Source of the DNA: Streptomyces sp. R33
GTDB taxonomy: Bacteria; Actinomycetota; Actinomycetes; Streptomycetales; Streptomycetaceae
Length of the DNA stretch: 64,000 bases
Direction: 5' to 3'
Assembly (NCBI RefSeq): GCF_041200175.1
Contig: NZ_CP165727.1
Location: 7,248,001-7,312,000, forward strand
A program made the position numbers and the translations under genes. Below are positions 1 to 8,803 of this stretch, piece by piece. Numbering within the stretch: the stretch's first letter is position 1; each line of letters begins with the position of its first letter. The notes under the pieces were generated by a model. The model had not been told where the DNA came from and searched no databases. It was given only the letters and a program-made list of their open reading frames with translations.

Positions 1-2803
1 TCGCCGAGGCCGTCAGCTCCGGGTGCAGCATGCCCCGGTCGCCCGCGAAGGCACAGCAGCCCGCATCGTCCGGTACCACCACCTCCGTCGCGCACGCCTC
101 GGCGACCGCCCGCAGCTGCGCCTCGTCGCCCAAGTGCCGCATCGAACAGGTCGGGTGGAGCACGGCCGAGCCCACCGTGCGCCGGATCTCCAGATGCGGG
201 AGCAGCTCGTCCGCCGCCCACACGACCGAGTCGACGACCGTCAGCTCCGCGTGCAGCGCCCGGTTGTCGTCCGTCAGGAACGGGACCACCTCGTGCGCGA
301 TGCCCAGCGTGCACGAGGAGGCGTCGACCACCAGCGGCAGCCGGCCGCCGGCGGTCCAGCCCCAGGCGGCCTCCACGATCCGGTTGGCCATCACCCGGTT
401 CCCGGCTTCGTAGCCCTTGGAGTGCCAGATCGTCGCGCAGCAGGTGCCCGCGACGTCGCCCGGGATCCACACCGGCTTCCCGGCCCGCTCCGACACCGCC
501 ACCAAGGCCTCGGGCAGGGAGGGGCTCGGCCGGCCCTCCGGGCCGCCGAAGATCCGGTTCACGCAGGCGGGGTAGTACACGGCCGCAGCGCCCACCCGCC
601 GGGTTCCGGGCAGCTTCCGTGCCGCCGCGCCGGGGATCTGCGGCAGCCACTGCGGAACCAGGTCGGGGCGTACGGCCTTGCGCGCGGCCCCGGTCACCGC
701 CTCCAGCAGCCGGTTCCCGACCCCGTCGGCCAGCCGGTCGACCAGCTTGTCGGCGGCGGCAACGGCCAGCCGGGCGGCGCCCTCCACGGCCTTGAACCGC
801 GTCGCGGCGAGTGCGGCGGCGCGCTCCTCGCGCGGGCTGTGCCGCCGGTGGCGGAAGTCCCGCATCAGGGCGCCCGTGTCGATGCCGACGGGGCAGGCCA
901 GCTTGCAGGTGGAGTCGCCTGCGCAGCTGTCCACGGCGTCGTAGCCGTAGACCTCGAGCAGCCCGTCCAGCACGCGGGAGCCCGGCTGCTGGCGCATCAT
1001 CTCCCGGCGCAGCACGATCCGTTGGCGGGGCGTGGTCGTCAGGTCCTCGCTGGGGCAGGTCGGTTCGCAGAAACCGCACTCGATGCACGGGTCGGCCACC
1101 GCCTCCACCTGCGGAATCGTCTTCAGCCCGCGCAGATGGGCCGTCGGGTCGCGGTCCAGGAGGATGCGCGGGGCCAGCAGTCCGTCCGGATCGACGACCC
1201 GCTTGGTCCGCCACATCAGCTCGGTGGCCCGGGACCCCCACTCCAGTTCCAGGAAGGGGGCCATGTTGCGGCCGGTGGAGTGCTCGGCCTTCAGCGAGCC
1301 GTCGAACCGCTCCACCGTCAGCCGGCAGAACGCCTCCATGAAGGCCCCGTACCGCTCGACGTCGGCGGGCTTCGCGGCGTCGAACGCGAGCAGGAAGTGC
1401 AGGTTGCCGTGGGCCGCGTGGCCGGCGACGGCCGCGTCGAAACCGTGCTCCGCCTGGAGCGCGAGGAGCGCCTCGCAGGCCTCGGCCAGCCGGGAGGGCG
1501 GCACCGCGAAGTCCTCGGTGATCAGGGTGGTGCCGGGCGCTCGGGCCCCGCCGACCGCCGTGACGAAGGCCTTGCGGGCCTTCCAGTACCCGTTGATCGT
1601 CTTCGCGTCACGGGTGAACGCATTGGTGACCGAGGCCACGGGAGCGACCAGGTCCAGCCCGGCGAGCACCCCGGCGGCGCGGCGCTCGTACTCCGCACGC
1701 CCCGCCTCGTCCGGAGCGCGGAACTCGACCAGCAGGGCGGTGGTGTCCTTCGGCAGGCCGGACCAGTCGGCAGGGACGCCTTCGACGCTGACCGAGGCGC
1801 GCAGCGTGTTGCCGTCCATCACCTCGACCGCGAGGGCGCCCGCCTCGTTGAACAGCGGTACGGCGGCGGCCGCCGCGGGCAGCGAGGGGAAGAACAGCAG
1901 GGCGCTGGTGAGCTCGCGGTCCAGCGCCACGGTGTCGAAGACGACCTCGGCGATGAAGCCGAGCGTGCCCTCCGAGCCGACCATCAGCCCGCGCAGGATC
2001 TCGACGGGCGTGGTCCCGTCCAGGTACGCGTCGAGGCGGTAGCCGGTGGTGTTCTTGATCTCGTACTTGGCCCGGATCCGGGCGACGAGCTCCGGATCGG
2101 CCTCGATCTCCTGCTTGATCTCCATCAGCCCTCGGCACAGCGCCGGCTCCGCGCGCGCCAGCTCCTCGTCGGCCAGCGCATCGGCCGTGTCCACGACGGT
2201 GCCGCCGGGCAGTACGAAGGTGAGGGAGGAGAGCGTGCGGTACGAGTTCCGCGTGGTGCCCGCCGTCATGCCGGACGCGTTGTTGGCGACGACTCCGCCG
2301 AGCGTGCAGGCGACGGCGCTCGCCGGGTCCGGGCCGAGGACGCGGCCGTGCCGGGCGAGCGCGACGTTGGCCCGCGCCACGGTGGTGCCGGGCCGGATCC
2401 GGGCCCGGCGGCCGTCCTGCAGCACCTCGATGCCGGCCCAGTGGCGGCGTACGTCGACCAGGATGTCCTCGCCCTGGGCCTGCCCGTTCAGCGAGGTCCC
2501 GGCGGCGCGGAAGACGATCTCGCGCCCGCGGCCGTGGGCGTACGAGAGGACCGCGGAGACGTCGTCGATGTCCTCGGCGATCACCACCACCTGCGGTACG
2601 AACCGGTACGGCGAGGCGTCGGAGGCGTAGCGGACCAGGTCGGAGACCTTCCACAGCACCTTCCCGGCGCCCAGCAGCTCCGTCAGCTCGGTGCGCAGCG
2701 GCTCCGGGGTGCCGGCGGCCAGGTGCTCCGGGACCCGGTCCGGGGCGGGGCCGCTGATGCTGCGCGGGCGCAGGGCCCCGGGCCTCGGTTCCAGCAGCGG
2801 CAT
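1..2803 (-). CDS. FAD-linked oxidase with C-terminal Fe-S/CCG domains (D-2-hydroxyacid dehydrogenase type), partial
   Basis: Large fused flavoprotein that oxidises a D-2-hydroxyacid (D-lactate, D-2-hydroxyglutarate or glycolate class) and passes electrons through Fe-S clusters to the respiratory chain. Reading frame begins MPLLEPRPGA and runs off the left edge after 934 codons. Residues about 50-270 form the FAD-binding-4 domain (GTSLNGQAQG, NNASGMTAG, GSEGTLGF). A C-terminal oxidase domain follows, with HAAHGNLHFLL near 455. Two ferredoxin clusters follow at about 568 (CIECGFCEPTCP) and about 622 (CAGDSTCKLACP). Then come CCG-type cysteine motifs (GTCCATIWH, and AGCCAFAGDRG at the edge). The architecture matches E. 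coli YdiJ-like enzymes; the missing part should be only a few dozen residues. A MarR gene sits 68 bp upstream on the same strand and may be cotranscribed. The exact substrate cannot be read from sequence. Confidence 0.9.
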   Translation of the reverse strand, partial: MPLLEPRPGALRPRSISGPAPDRVPEHLAAGTPEPLRTELTELLGAGKVLWKVSDLVRYASDASPYRFVPQVVVIAEDIDDVSAVLSYAHGRGREIVFRAAGTSLNGQAQGEDILVDVRRHWAGIEVLQDGRRARIRPGTTVARANVALARHGRVLGPDPASAVACTLGGVVANNASGMTAGTTRNSYRTLSSLTFVLPGGTVVDTADALADEELARAEPALCRGLMEIKQEIEADPELVARIRAKYEIKNTTGYRLDAYLDGTTPVEILRGLMVGSEGTLGFIAEVVFDTVALDRELTSALLFFPSLPAAAAAVPLFNEAGALAVEVMDGNTLRASVSVEGVPADWSGLPKDTTALLVEFRAPDEAGRAEYERRAAGVLAGLDLVAPVASVTNAFTRDAKTINGYWKARKAFVTAVGGARAPGTTLITEDFAVPPSRLAEACEALLALQAEHGFDAAVAGHAAHGNLHFLLAFDAAKPADVERYGAFMEAFCRLTVERFDGSLKAEHSTGRNMAPFLELEWGSRATELMWRTKRVVDPDGLLAPRILLDRDPTAHLRGLKTIPQVEAVADPCIECGFCEPTCPSEDLTTTPRQRIVLRREMMRQQPGSRVLDGLLEVYGYDAVDSCAGDSTCKLACPVGIDTGALMRDFRHRRHSPREERAAALAATRFKAVEGAARLAVAAADKLVDRLADGVGNRLLEAVTGAARKAVRPDLVPQWLPQIPGAAARKLPGTRRVGAAAVYYPACVNRIFGGPEGRPSPSLPEALVAVSERAGKPVWIPGDVAGTCCATIWHSKGYEAGNRVMANRIVEAAWGWTAGGRLPLVVDASSCTLGIAHEVVPFLTDDNRALHAELTVVDSVVWAADELLPHLEIRRTVGSAVLHPTCSMRHLGDEAQLRAVAEACATEVVVPDDAGCCAFAGDRGMLHPELTASA

Positions 2804-2835
2804 GCGCGACCCCTTGCCTACTCGTTCGGCCTAGT

Positions 2836-2855
2836 CCCGGGGACCCGTTCCCGGG
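2836..2855 (-). terminator. Short CCCGGG hairpin between MarR and oxidase genes
   Basis: CCCGGG, an 8-nt spacer, then CCCGGG can form a 6-bp hairpin in the 68-bp gap. It could attenuate read-through from the MarR gene or be incidental GC symmetry. Confidence 0.25.
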
Positions 2856-2871
2856 CTCGGGGGCGGCCTTC

Positions 2872-3333
2872 TCAGCAGCTGCGCTCCATCGGGGCGTCCG
2901 TGAGAGCGTTCAGCAGGCCGCCGAGCACCTCGCGCTGCCCGGCGGTCAACGGAGCCAGGATCTCCTCTGCCGCGTCGGTTCGCGCGTTGCGCAGCCGGCG
3001 CAGCGTGGCGCGGCCCGTGTCGGTGAGCTCGATCCTTATGACGCGCCGGTTCGCCGGGTCGGGCGCGCGGCGCACGCATTCGGCGGCCTCCAGGCCGTCC
3101 ACCAGCGTGGTCACGGCGCGGGGCACGACTTCCAGGCGGGCGGCGAGGTCCGCCATCCGGGGCGGCTCGGCGCCGTCGTAGTGCGAGACGAGGCGCAGCA
3201 GCCGGCTCTGGGCGGGGGTGATGCCGAGCGGCTCCAGGTGGCGCTTCTGGATCCGGTGCAGCCGGCGGGTCAGCCGCAGCAGCTGTTCGGCGAGGACGCC
3301 GTCTGTGCTGTCGGTTTCGGAAGCGGTGCTCAT
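2872..3333 (-). CDS. MarR family transcriptional regulator
   Basis: Winged-helix dimeric repressor of 153 residues. Start MSTASETDS is chosen because upstream in-frame codons would extend into the divergent promoter region. Helix-turn-helix: PPRMADLAARLEVVPRAVTTLVDGLE, written here only by its ends at about residues 62-88. The wing follows (RAPDPANRRVIRIELT). The C-terminal helix serves dimerisation (LTAGQREVLGGLLNALTD). It is divergent from an ABC exporter, and two dyads lie in the 86-bp gap, the classic layout for a MarR protein that represses itself and an efflux pump. The FAD-linked oxidase lies downstream on the same strand. The inducer is unknown. Confidence 0.9.
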   Translation of the reverse strand: MSTASETDSTDGVLAEQLLRLTRRLHRIQKRHLEPLGITPAQSRLLRLVSHYDGAEPPRMADLAARLEVVPRAVTTLVDGLEAAECVRRAPDPANRRVIRIELTDTGRATLRRLRNARTDAAEEILAPLTAGQREVLGGLLNALTDAPMERSC

Positions 3334-3360
3334 ACTGGGAAACAGTACCAGGACCAGATT

Positions 3361-3395
3361 CATTGTGAGTATAGGTAACAATGAGCTATGCTCAT
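3361..3395. promoter_or_regulatory. Two adjoining dyads, candidate MarR operators
   Basis: CATTGT, 11 nt, ACAATG (3361-3383) runs straight into a second perfect dyad, ATGAGC-TAT-GCTCAT (3381-3395). Both lie between the divergent MarR and ABC genes. The AT content is far above the surroundings, consistent with overlapping promoters. Binding by the MarR protein is inferred from position. Confidence 0.55.
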
Positions 3396-3419
3396 GCGAG
3401 TCTCGTCAGAAGGAGGCCC

Positions 3420-5363
3420 ATGCGCCCCGAAGAACCGAAGTGGACCCCATCGAAAGAAGCCCTCGACCCCAACCGCCCCGCCCCCGCGGAGCAGCCGCGT
3501 GAGCTGCGCCGGATCGTGGGCCTGTTCCGCCCCTACCGCGGCCGCCTCGCCGTCGTGGGGCTGCTCGTCTGCGCCTCCTCGCTGGTCGCAGTGGCCTCGC
3601 CGTTCCTGCTGAAGGAGATCCTGGACGTCGCCATCCCCGAGGGGCGTACCGGGCTGCTCAGCCTGCTCGCGCTCGGCATGATCCTCACCGCAGTCGTCAC
3701 CAGCGTGTTCGGCGTGCTCCAGACGCTGATCTCCACCACCGTCGGCCAGCGCGTCATGCACGACCTGCGGACCGCCGTGTACGCCCAGCTCCAGCGGATG
3801 CCGCTGGCCTTCTTCACCCGGACCCGGACCGGCGAGGTGCAGTCCCGCATAGCCAACGACATCGGCGGCATGCAGGCCACCGTCACCTCCACCGCGACCT
3901 CGCTCGTCTCCAACCTGACGGCCGTGATCGCCTCCGTCGTCGCGATGCTCGCGCTCGACTGGCGGCTCACCCTCGTCTCGCTGCTCCTGCTGCCGGTGTT
4001 CGTGTGGATCAGCCGGCGGGTCGGCCGCGAGCGCAAGAGGATCACGCTCCAGCGGCAGAAGCAGATGGCCGCAATGGCCGCCACGGTCACCGAGTCCCTG
4101 TCGGTGAGCGGCATTCTGCTCGGCCGCACGATGGGCCGCGCCGACTCGCTGACCCGGTCCTTCTCCGACGAGTCCGAGAAGCTCGTCGGCCTCGAGGTGC
4201 GCTCCAGCATGGCCGGGCGCTGGCGGATGTCCACCATCGGCATCGTCATGGCCGCCATGCCTGCCCTCATCTACTGGGCCGCCGGCATAGCCCTGCAGTC
4301 GGGCGCCCCCTCGCTCTCCGTCGGCACCCTCGTCGCCTTCGTCACGCTCCAGCAGGGCCTGTTCCGGCCCGCCGTGAGCCTGCTGTCCACCGGTGTGCAG
4401 ATCCAGACCTCGCTCGCCCTCTTCGCGCGGATCTTCGAATACCTCGACCTGCCGGTGGACATCACCGAGCGCGCGGACGCGGTGCGCCTGGACCGGGCCC
4501 GGGGCGAGGTCCGTCTGGAGGACGTGCACTTCGCGTACGACGCCAAGCACGGGCCCACGCTGACGGGGATCGACATCACCGTCCCGGCCGGCGGCTCGCT
4601 CGCCGTGGTCGGGCCGACCGGCTCCGGCAAGAGCACCCTGAGCTACCTCGTGCCCCGGCTCTACGACGTGACCGGCGGCCGGGTCGCCCTGGACGGGGTG
4701 GACGTACGCGACCTCGACTTCGACTCGCTGGCCCGCTCCATCGGCGTGGTCTCCCAGGAGACGTACCTCTTCCACGCCTCGGTCGCCGACAACCTGCGCT
4801 TCGCCAAGCCGGACGCCACCGACGAGGAGATCGCCGAGGCGGCCCGCGCGGCCCAGATCCACGACCACATCGAGTCCCTGCCGGACGGGTACGACACCCT
4901 GGTCGGCGAGCGCGGCTACCGCTTCTCCGGAGGCGAGAAGCAGCGCCTCGCCATCGCCCGCACCATCCTGCGCGATCCCCCGGTACTGATCCTCGACGAG
5001 GCCACCAGTGCTCTCGACACCCGCACCGAGCATGCCGTGCAGCGGGCCATCGACAACCTGTCCCAGGGGCGCACCACGATCACGATCGCCCACCGGCTCT
5101 CCACCGTCCGCGACGCCGACCAGATCGTCGTCCTGGACAAGGGCCGTATCGCCGAGCGCGGTACGCACGAGGAGCTGCTGGAAGCGGACGGCCGGTACGC
5201 GGCCCTGGTCCGCCGCGACCGGGAAGCCGCGCTCACCCCGGAGACGGCAGCGGCCCGAGTGGTCCGGGAAGCGCCGGCTGCCAAGGCTGCCAAGGCGGCC
5301 ACGGTGGGGGAGTCGGCAGGGTCGGCCGAGGGGGCCGCGCAGCCCGCACCGGTAAACGTGTGA
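3420..5363 (+). CDS. ABC transporter, fused permease/ATP-binding half-transporter
   Basis: Type IV (exporter) ABC half-transporter of 647 residues that should homodimerise in the membrane. Start MRPEEPKW is chosen because AAGGAGG precedes it with good spacing; an earlier ATG at 3381 lies inside the operator. Residues about 35-330 hold the six-helix transmembrane domain. The nucleotide-binding domain has Walker A GPTGSGKS (398-405), signature FSGGE (502-506), Walker B ILDE with D526/E527 and the switch His in IAHRLS (558). The C-terminus is an Ala/Gly-rich tail of about 45 residues. Divergence from a MarR gene suggests drug or xenobiotic efflux controlled by that repressor. Substrate not predictable. 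Confidence 0.92.
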   Translation: MRPEEPKWTPSKEALDPNRPAPAEQPRELRRIVGLFRPYRGRLAVVGLLVCASSLVAVASPFLLKEILDVAIPEGRTGLLSLLALGMILTAVVTSVFGVLQTLISTTVGQRVMHDLRTAVYAQLQRMPLAFFTRTRTGEVQSRIANDIGGMQATVTSTATSLVSNLTAVIASVVAMLALDWRLTLVSLLLLPVFVWISRRVGRERKRITLQRQKQMAAMAATVTESLSVSGILLGRTMGRADSLTRSFSDESEKLVGLEVRSSMAGRWRMSTIGIVMAAMPALIYWAAGIALQSGAPSLSVGTLVAFVTLQQGLFRPAVSLLSTGVQIQTSLALFARIFEYLDLPVDITERADAVRLDRARGEVRLEDVHFAYDAKHGPTLTGIDITVPAGGSLAVVGPTGSGKSTLSYLVPRLYDVTGGRVALDGVDVRDLDFDSLARSIGVVSQETYLFHASVADNLRFAKPDATDEEIAEAARAAQIHDHIESLPDGYDTLVGERGYRFSGGEKQRLAIARTILRDPPVLILDEATSALDTRTEHAVQRAIDNLSQGRTTITIAHRLSTVRDADQIVVLDKGRIAERGTHEELLEADGRYAALVRRDREAALTPETAAARVVREAPAAKAAKAATVGESAGSAEGAAQPAPVNV

Positions 5364-5426
5364 TCGTATGACGTATGTGCGGGCGTGATGCCCGACATGT
5401 GACGCTTCGCGCGTTAGCGTGCCCGC

Positions 5427-6323
5427 ATGCGTCATGAGTACCAGCCGCCACGGCGTCGATCTCGGCTCACCCGCCGGGGCCGTCTGGCGCTCCTCCTCGG
5501 CATGCTGCTCGCCCTCGGTGCGGCCGCCCTCATTCCGCTGCTGCGGAGCGGGGAAGCCCCCGAGAAGCCACGCCAGTTGACCATTCCCGAGGGCTGGCGG
5601 GCACCCCAGGTGTACGCCGCGATCGACCGCGAGCTGAAGCTCCCGGCAGGCTCCGCCAAGGCGGCGGTCGCCACGGCCGGACTGGCCCTGCCCGCAGAGG
5701 CGAAGGGCAATCCGGAGGGCTTCCTGTTCCCGGCGACGTACCCGGTGACCTCGAAGTCCACGCCGGCCACCCTGCTCGCGTACATGGTGCAGACGGCCCA
5801 TCGGAAGCTCGCGACCACAGCCGTCGCCGACGGCGCCAAGGCGCACGGGATGACCCCGTATCAGACGGCCACCCTCGCCAGCATCATCGAGGCGGAAGCC
5901 GAAACCCGCGCCGACCAGGGCAAGGTCGCCCGGGTGGTGCACAACCGGCTGGCACGGTCCATGCCGCTCCAGATGGACTCCACCATCAACTACGCGCTGG
6001 GCCGCAGCACGGTGGACACCACCCTGAGCGAGACCCGGATCGACAGCCCCTTCAACACCTACGAGCGCCAAGGGCTCCCGCCGACGCCGATCGACAGCCC
6101 GGGCCTGGAGGCCATGACAGCGGCCGTCGCGCCGACACCCGGCGACTGGCTGTTCTTCGTCACCGTCAAACCGGGGGACACCCGCTTCTCGGCGACGTAC
6201 GAGGAGCACAAGAAGCACGTCGCGGAGTTCAACCGGATCCGGGCCGCAGCCGGCGCCGGTGCCGGCAGCACCGAGGGCGCCGGGCGGGCCCAGGCGGGCT
6301 CCCGCGCCGACCAGGCCGACTAG
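5427..6323 (+). CDS. mltG: MltG-like endolytic transglycosylase (YceG family)
   Basis: Predicted peptidoglycan-cleaving lytic transglycosylase that cuts nascent glycan strands. It has 298 residues: a short basic N-terminus, one transmembrane helix (about 19-37) and a periplasm-facing YceG domain. The catalytic region TATLASIIEAEAET contains the Glu equivalent to the E. coli MltG active-site residue (E155 here). It is followed by the conserved VVHNRL and PLQMDSTINYAL segments and a closing FFVTVKPGDTRFS. It is shorter than housekeeping MltG because it lacks a long LysM-like N-terminus. It is not in the usual aroE/ruvX neighbourhood, so it is probably a paralogue. The stop codon overlaps that of the next, convergent gene. 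Confidence 0.85.
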   Translation: MRHEYQPPRRRSRLTRRGRLALLLGMLLALGAAALIPLLRSGEAPEKPRQLTIPEGWRAPQVYAAIDRELKLPAGSAKAAVATAGLALPAEAKGNPEGFLFPATYPVTSKSTPATLLAYMVQTAHRKLATTAVADGAKAHGMTPYQTATLASIIEAEAETRADQGKVARVVHNRLARSMPLQMDSTINYALGRSTVDTTLSETRIDSPFNTYERQGLPPTPIDSPGLEAMTAAVAPTPGDWLFFVTVKPGDTRFSATYEEHKKHVAEFNRIRAAAGAGAGSTEGAGRAQAGSRADQAD

Positions 6324-7432
6324 ACGGAGCCGACGGCGACCGGTTCGCGGGCGCCTTCGGTGCCGTCGGCGCCCCGGGCCAGCAGGCGGCGGATCTCACG
6401 GACCGCGGCGCCGCCGGCGCGGTTGGCGCCGATCGTCGATGCCGACGGGCCGTAGCCGACCAGGTGGATCCGCTCGTCGCGGACCGCGCGGGTGCCCTCG
6501 ACCCGGATGCCGCCGCCGGGCTCGCGCAGGTGCAAAGGCGCCAGGTGGTCGATGGCGGCCCGGAACCCGGTGGCCCACAGGATCACATCTGCCTCCACGT
6601 GCCGCCCGTCCGCCCAGGCGACGCCCGTCGCCGTGATCCGCTCGAACACGGGCCGCCGGTCCAGCACCCCCGAGGCCAGCCCGGCCCGGACGGCCTCGTT
6701 CAGCGGGAGTCCCGTCACGCTGACCACGCTCTGCGGGGGCAGCCCCTGGCGTACCCGCTCGTCGACCATGGCCACCGCGGCCCGTCCCTCGGCCTCGCCG
6801 AAGCTCCCGTCGCGGAACACCGGGGGCCGCCGGGTCACCCAGGTGGTCTCCGCCGCGACCTCGGCGATCTCCAGCAGGTGCTGCACCGCCGAGGTGCCGC
6901 CGCCCACCACGACCACCCGGGCCCCGGCGAACTCCTGCGGCCCCGGGTAGTCCGCGGTGTGCAGCTGGCGGCCCCGGAACGTCTCCTGGCCCGGGTAGCG
7001 AGGCCAGAAGGGGCGGTCCCAGGTTCCCGTCGCGTTGATCAGGGCCCGCGCCGACCAGGTCCCGGCCGAGGACTCCACGCGCAGCTGCCCGTCGGCGCCG
7101 TCCCGTACGGCCGTGACGTCCACGGGCCGCCGCACGCGCAGCCCGAACCGGTCCTCGTACGCGCCGAAGTACTCCGCGATCACGGCCGAGGACGGCCGCA
7201 GCGGGTCGGCGTCCGTGAGCTCCATGCCGGGCAGGGCGTGCATCCCGTGCACCTTGCCGTACGTCAGCGAGGGCCAGCGGAACTGCCAGGCGCCGCCGGG
7301 CCGCGGTGCATGGTCCAGCACCACGTGGTCGATCCCGGCCCGCGCCAGGTGGTACGCGCTGGACAGCCCTGCCTGCCCGGCACCCACGACCACCACGTCG
7401 ACGTCCGCCGCACCCCGCATGATTTCGTTCAC
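6320..7432 (-). CDS. FAD/NAD(P)-binding flavin monooxygenase-like oxidoreductase
   Basis: 370-residue two-dinucleotide-binding protein of the flavin-containing monooxygenase type. An FAD-binding GAGQAG lies near residues 17-22. A second Rossmann motif, VVVVGGGTSAVQ, near the middle would bind NADPH. Between them is the typical FMO region (NATGTWDRPFWPRYPG), with a second ATG motif (ILWATGFRAAIDHL) near the C-terminus. The GTG start is uncertain: an internal ATG 12 bases downstream (MRGAADVD) is an alternative, and neither has a strong ribosome site. It could oxidise amines, sulfides or ketones, or be a thioredoxin-reductase-like enzyme. It lies just downstream of the HAD and Lrp genes on the same strand. 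Confidence 0.85.
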   Translation of the reverse strand: MNEIMRGAADVDVVVVGAGQAGLSSAYHLARAGIDHVVLDHAPRPGGAWQFRWPSLTYGKVHGMHALPGMELTDADPLRPSSAVIAEYFGAYEDRFGLRVRRPVDVTAVRDGADGQLRVESSAGTWSARALINATGTWDRPFWPRYPGQETFRGRQLHTADYPGPQEFAGARVVVVGGGTSAVQHLLEIAEVAAETTWVTRRPPVFRDGSFGEAEGRAAVAMVDERVRQGLPPQSVVSVTGLPLNEAVRAGLASGVLDRRPVFERITATGVAWADGRHVEADVILWATGFRAAIDHLAPLHLREPGGGIRVEGTRAVRDERIHLVGYGPSASTIGANRAGGAAVREIRRLLARGADGTEGAREPVAVGSV

Positions 7433-7474
7433 GGTTCTACCAACTCACGGGTGCGGAGGCATCTTCCCTGCCGG

Positions 7475-8167
7475 TCAGGACACCCCCCAGGCCGCGGGCC
7501 GGCGGGACGAGAGCCAGGTGTAGGCCGTGTCCGCGAGGAACTCCGCCTGACCGGAGCGGAAGAGCAGGCCGGCCGTCGCGAAGGCCGGGTCGTCGGCCGT
7601 GGCGGTCACGTACGGGATGGCCACGCAGTCCATGCCGGCCGCGTGGGCCGCCTGGGCGCCGGGCGCCGCGTCCTCGAGGACCACGCAGTCGGCCGGGTCC
7701 GCGCCGAGGCGGCGGGCCGCCTCGAGGAACGCGTCGGGGGCGGGCTTTCCGTGCGCCACCTCCTCGGCGGAGACCGCGGTGCTCAGCAGCGCGTCCAGGC
7801 CCGTCCCGGCCAGCACGGCGTCGATCGCCTCGCGCGAGGACCCGGAGGCCACCGCCATCGGGACGCCCTCCGCGGACAGCCGCTCCACGAACTTCCGCAT
7901 CTCGGGGAAGACCTCGGTCCCGGTCCGGGCCAGCTCCAGATAAGCGGCGTTCTGTTCGGCCAGCAGCTGTTCCACCGGGGCCTGGATCCCGTACCGGTCC
8001 CTGAGGATCTCCAGCGTCTCCAGGGTGCCGATGCCGATGAAGCGGGAGTGCTGCTCCCAGGTGAAATCGGGGACGCCGTGCCGGGCCAGGGTGCGCCGCC
8101 CGGACTCGTAGTAGTTCGGCTCGCTGTCCACGAGGGTGCCGTCGAGATCGAATATGACGGAAATCAT
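7475..8167 (-). CDS. HAD superfamily phosphatase (beta-phosphoglucomutase/GPH-like)
   Basis: Haloacid dehalogenase-type hydrolase of 230 residues acting on a small phosphorylated metabolite. Start MISVIFDLDGT puts the nucleophile motif at the extreme N-terminus (D7, D9), so the upstream in-frame extension is rejected. A subclass I helical cap follows residue 15. Motif II is in AVASGSSRE, motif III Lys in HGKPAPD and motif IV in VVLEDAAPG. It follows the Lrp gene by 46 bp on the same strand and probably shares its transcript. The substrate is not decidable; sugar phosphates are usual for this cap type. Confidence 0.88.
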   Translation of the reverse strand: MISVIFDLDGTLVDSEPNYYESGRRTLARHGVPDFTWEQHSRFIGIGTLETLEILRDRYGIQAPVEQLLAEQNAAYLELARTGTEVFPEMRKFVERLSAEGVPMAVASGSSREAIDAVLAGTGLDALLSTAVSAEEVAHGKPAPDAFLEAARRLGADPADCVVLEDAAPGAQAAHAAGMDCVAIPYVTATADDPAFATAGLLFRSGQAEFLADTAYTWLSSRRPAAWGVS

Positions 8168-8213
8168 CCGCTCTGCCCGTCCTGCCGGTCGTGTACCTGC
8201 CCCGGCCATCCTG

Positions 8214-8693
8214 TCAGGGTTTGCGCGCCGCCCGTCCCACGGACTCCACCAGCGGCAGCAGCCGGTGCGCCACGCGCTCGCGCAGCGCCACCTCCGTACG
8301 GGTGCGGACCACGCCCGGGAGCCGGATCAGCCGCTGGATCACGTCCTCCAGGTGCGCGTTGTCCCGGGCCGCCACCCGGGTCAGCAGGTCCCCGCCGCCG
8401 GTGATCGAAAAGGCCTCGATGATCTCGGGTACGGCGGCCAGCGCTTCGCCGACCTCGTCCAGGTGCCCCTGCGTGACCTCGATGTGCACGAAGGCCAGCA
8501 CGGGATGCCCGAGCGCCGCGGGGGAGAGCACGGGACCGGTCCCGGTGATCACCCCGGTGCGCTCCAGCCGGTCCAGCCGGGCCTGCAGGGTGCCGCGCGC
8601 GACCCCGAGGAGCCGGGCGTACTCGCGGACGCTGGTGCGCGGCTGCTCGATCAGCAGGCGCAGGATCCGGGTGTCGAGCTCGTCCACTGCCAT
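8214..8693 (-). CDS. Lrp/AsnC family transcriptional regulator
   Basis: 159-residue feast/famine regulator. The N-terminal helix-turn-helix (about 3-60) starts LDTRILRLLIEQPRTS and includes the recognition segment GVARGTLQARLDRL. The C-terminal RAM ligand-binding domain follows (VLAFVHIEVTQG, ITGGGDLLTRVAARD). Start MAVDELD is canonical for the family; in-frame codons upstream would overlap the dyad at 8700-8718. That dyad lies 7 bp upstream of the start, suggesting autoregulation, and a related perfect dyad precedes the second FUSC gene. The ligand is likely an amino acid but unknown. Confidence 0.9.
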   Translation of the reverse strand: MAVDELDTRILRLLIEQPRTSVREYARLLGVARGTLQARLDRLERTGVITGTGPVLSPAALGHPVLAFVHIEVTQGHLDEVGEALAAVPEIIEAFSITGGGDLLTRVAARDNAHLEDVIQRLIRLPGVVRTRTEVALRERVAHRLLPLVESVGRAARKP

Positions 8694-8699
8694 GCCGCG

Positions 8700-8718
8700 A
8701 CTGTACCAATGGCCCAGT
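8700..8718. promoter_or_regulatory. Imperfect dyad upstream of Lrp gene
   Basis: ACTG-TA-CC-AAT-GG-CC-CAGT: six of eight arm positions pair around a central AAT. The 14-mer CCAATGGCCCAGTG (8706-8719) recurs exactly at 17260-17273. It lies between the divergent Lrp and SDR genes and overlaps the expected ribosome site of Lrp, so it is a candidate autoregulatory operator. Confidence 0.45.
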
Positions 8719-8803
8719 GCAGTGCCCTTCCGGCCGACCGGTGCATCCGCAGGCAGCGGTCCGCCGGAATCCCGTACGGGCACACGTCGAGGAGGAGACA
8801 GCG

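Noticed and set aside
23..3181. A 1,052-codon open frame on the plus strand
   Set aside because: It is antisense to the FAD-linked oxidase, is Arg/Gly/Pro-rich without any domain, and arises because high GC removes stops. The minus-strand frame has clear FAD and Fe-S motifs.
3360..6218. A 952-codon open frame on the minus strand
   Set aside because: Antisense to the ABC exporter and MltG genes; low-complexity Gly/His/Arg composition with no motif.
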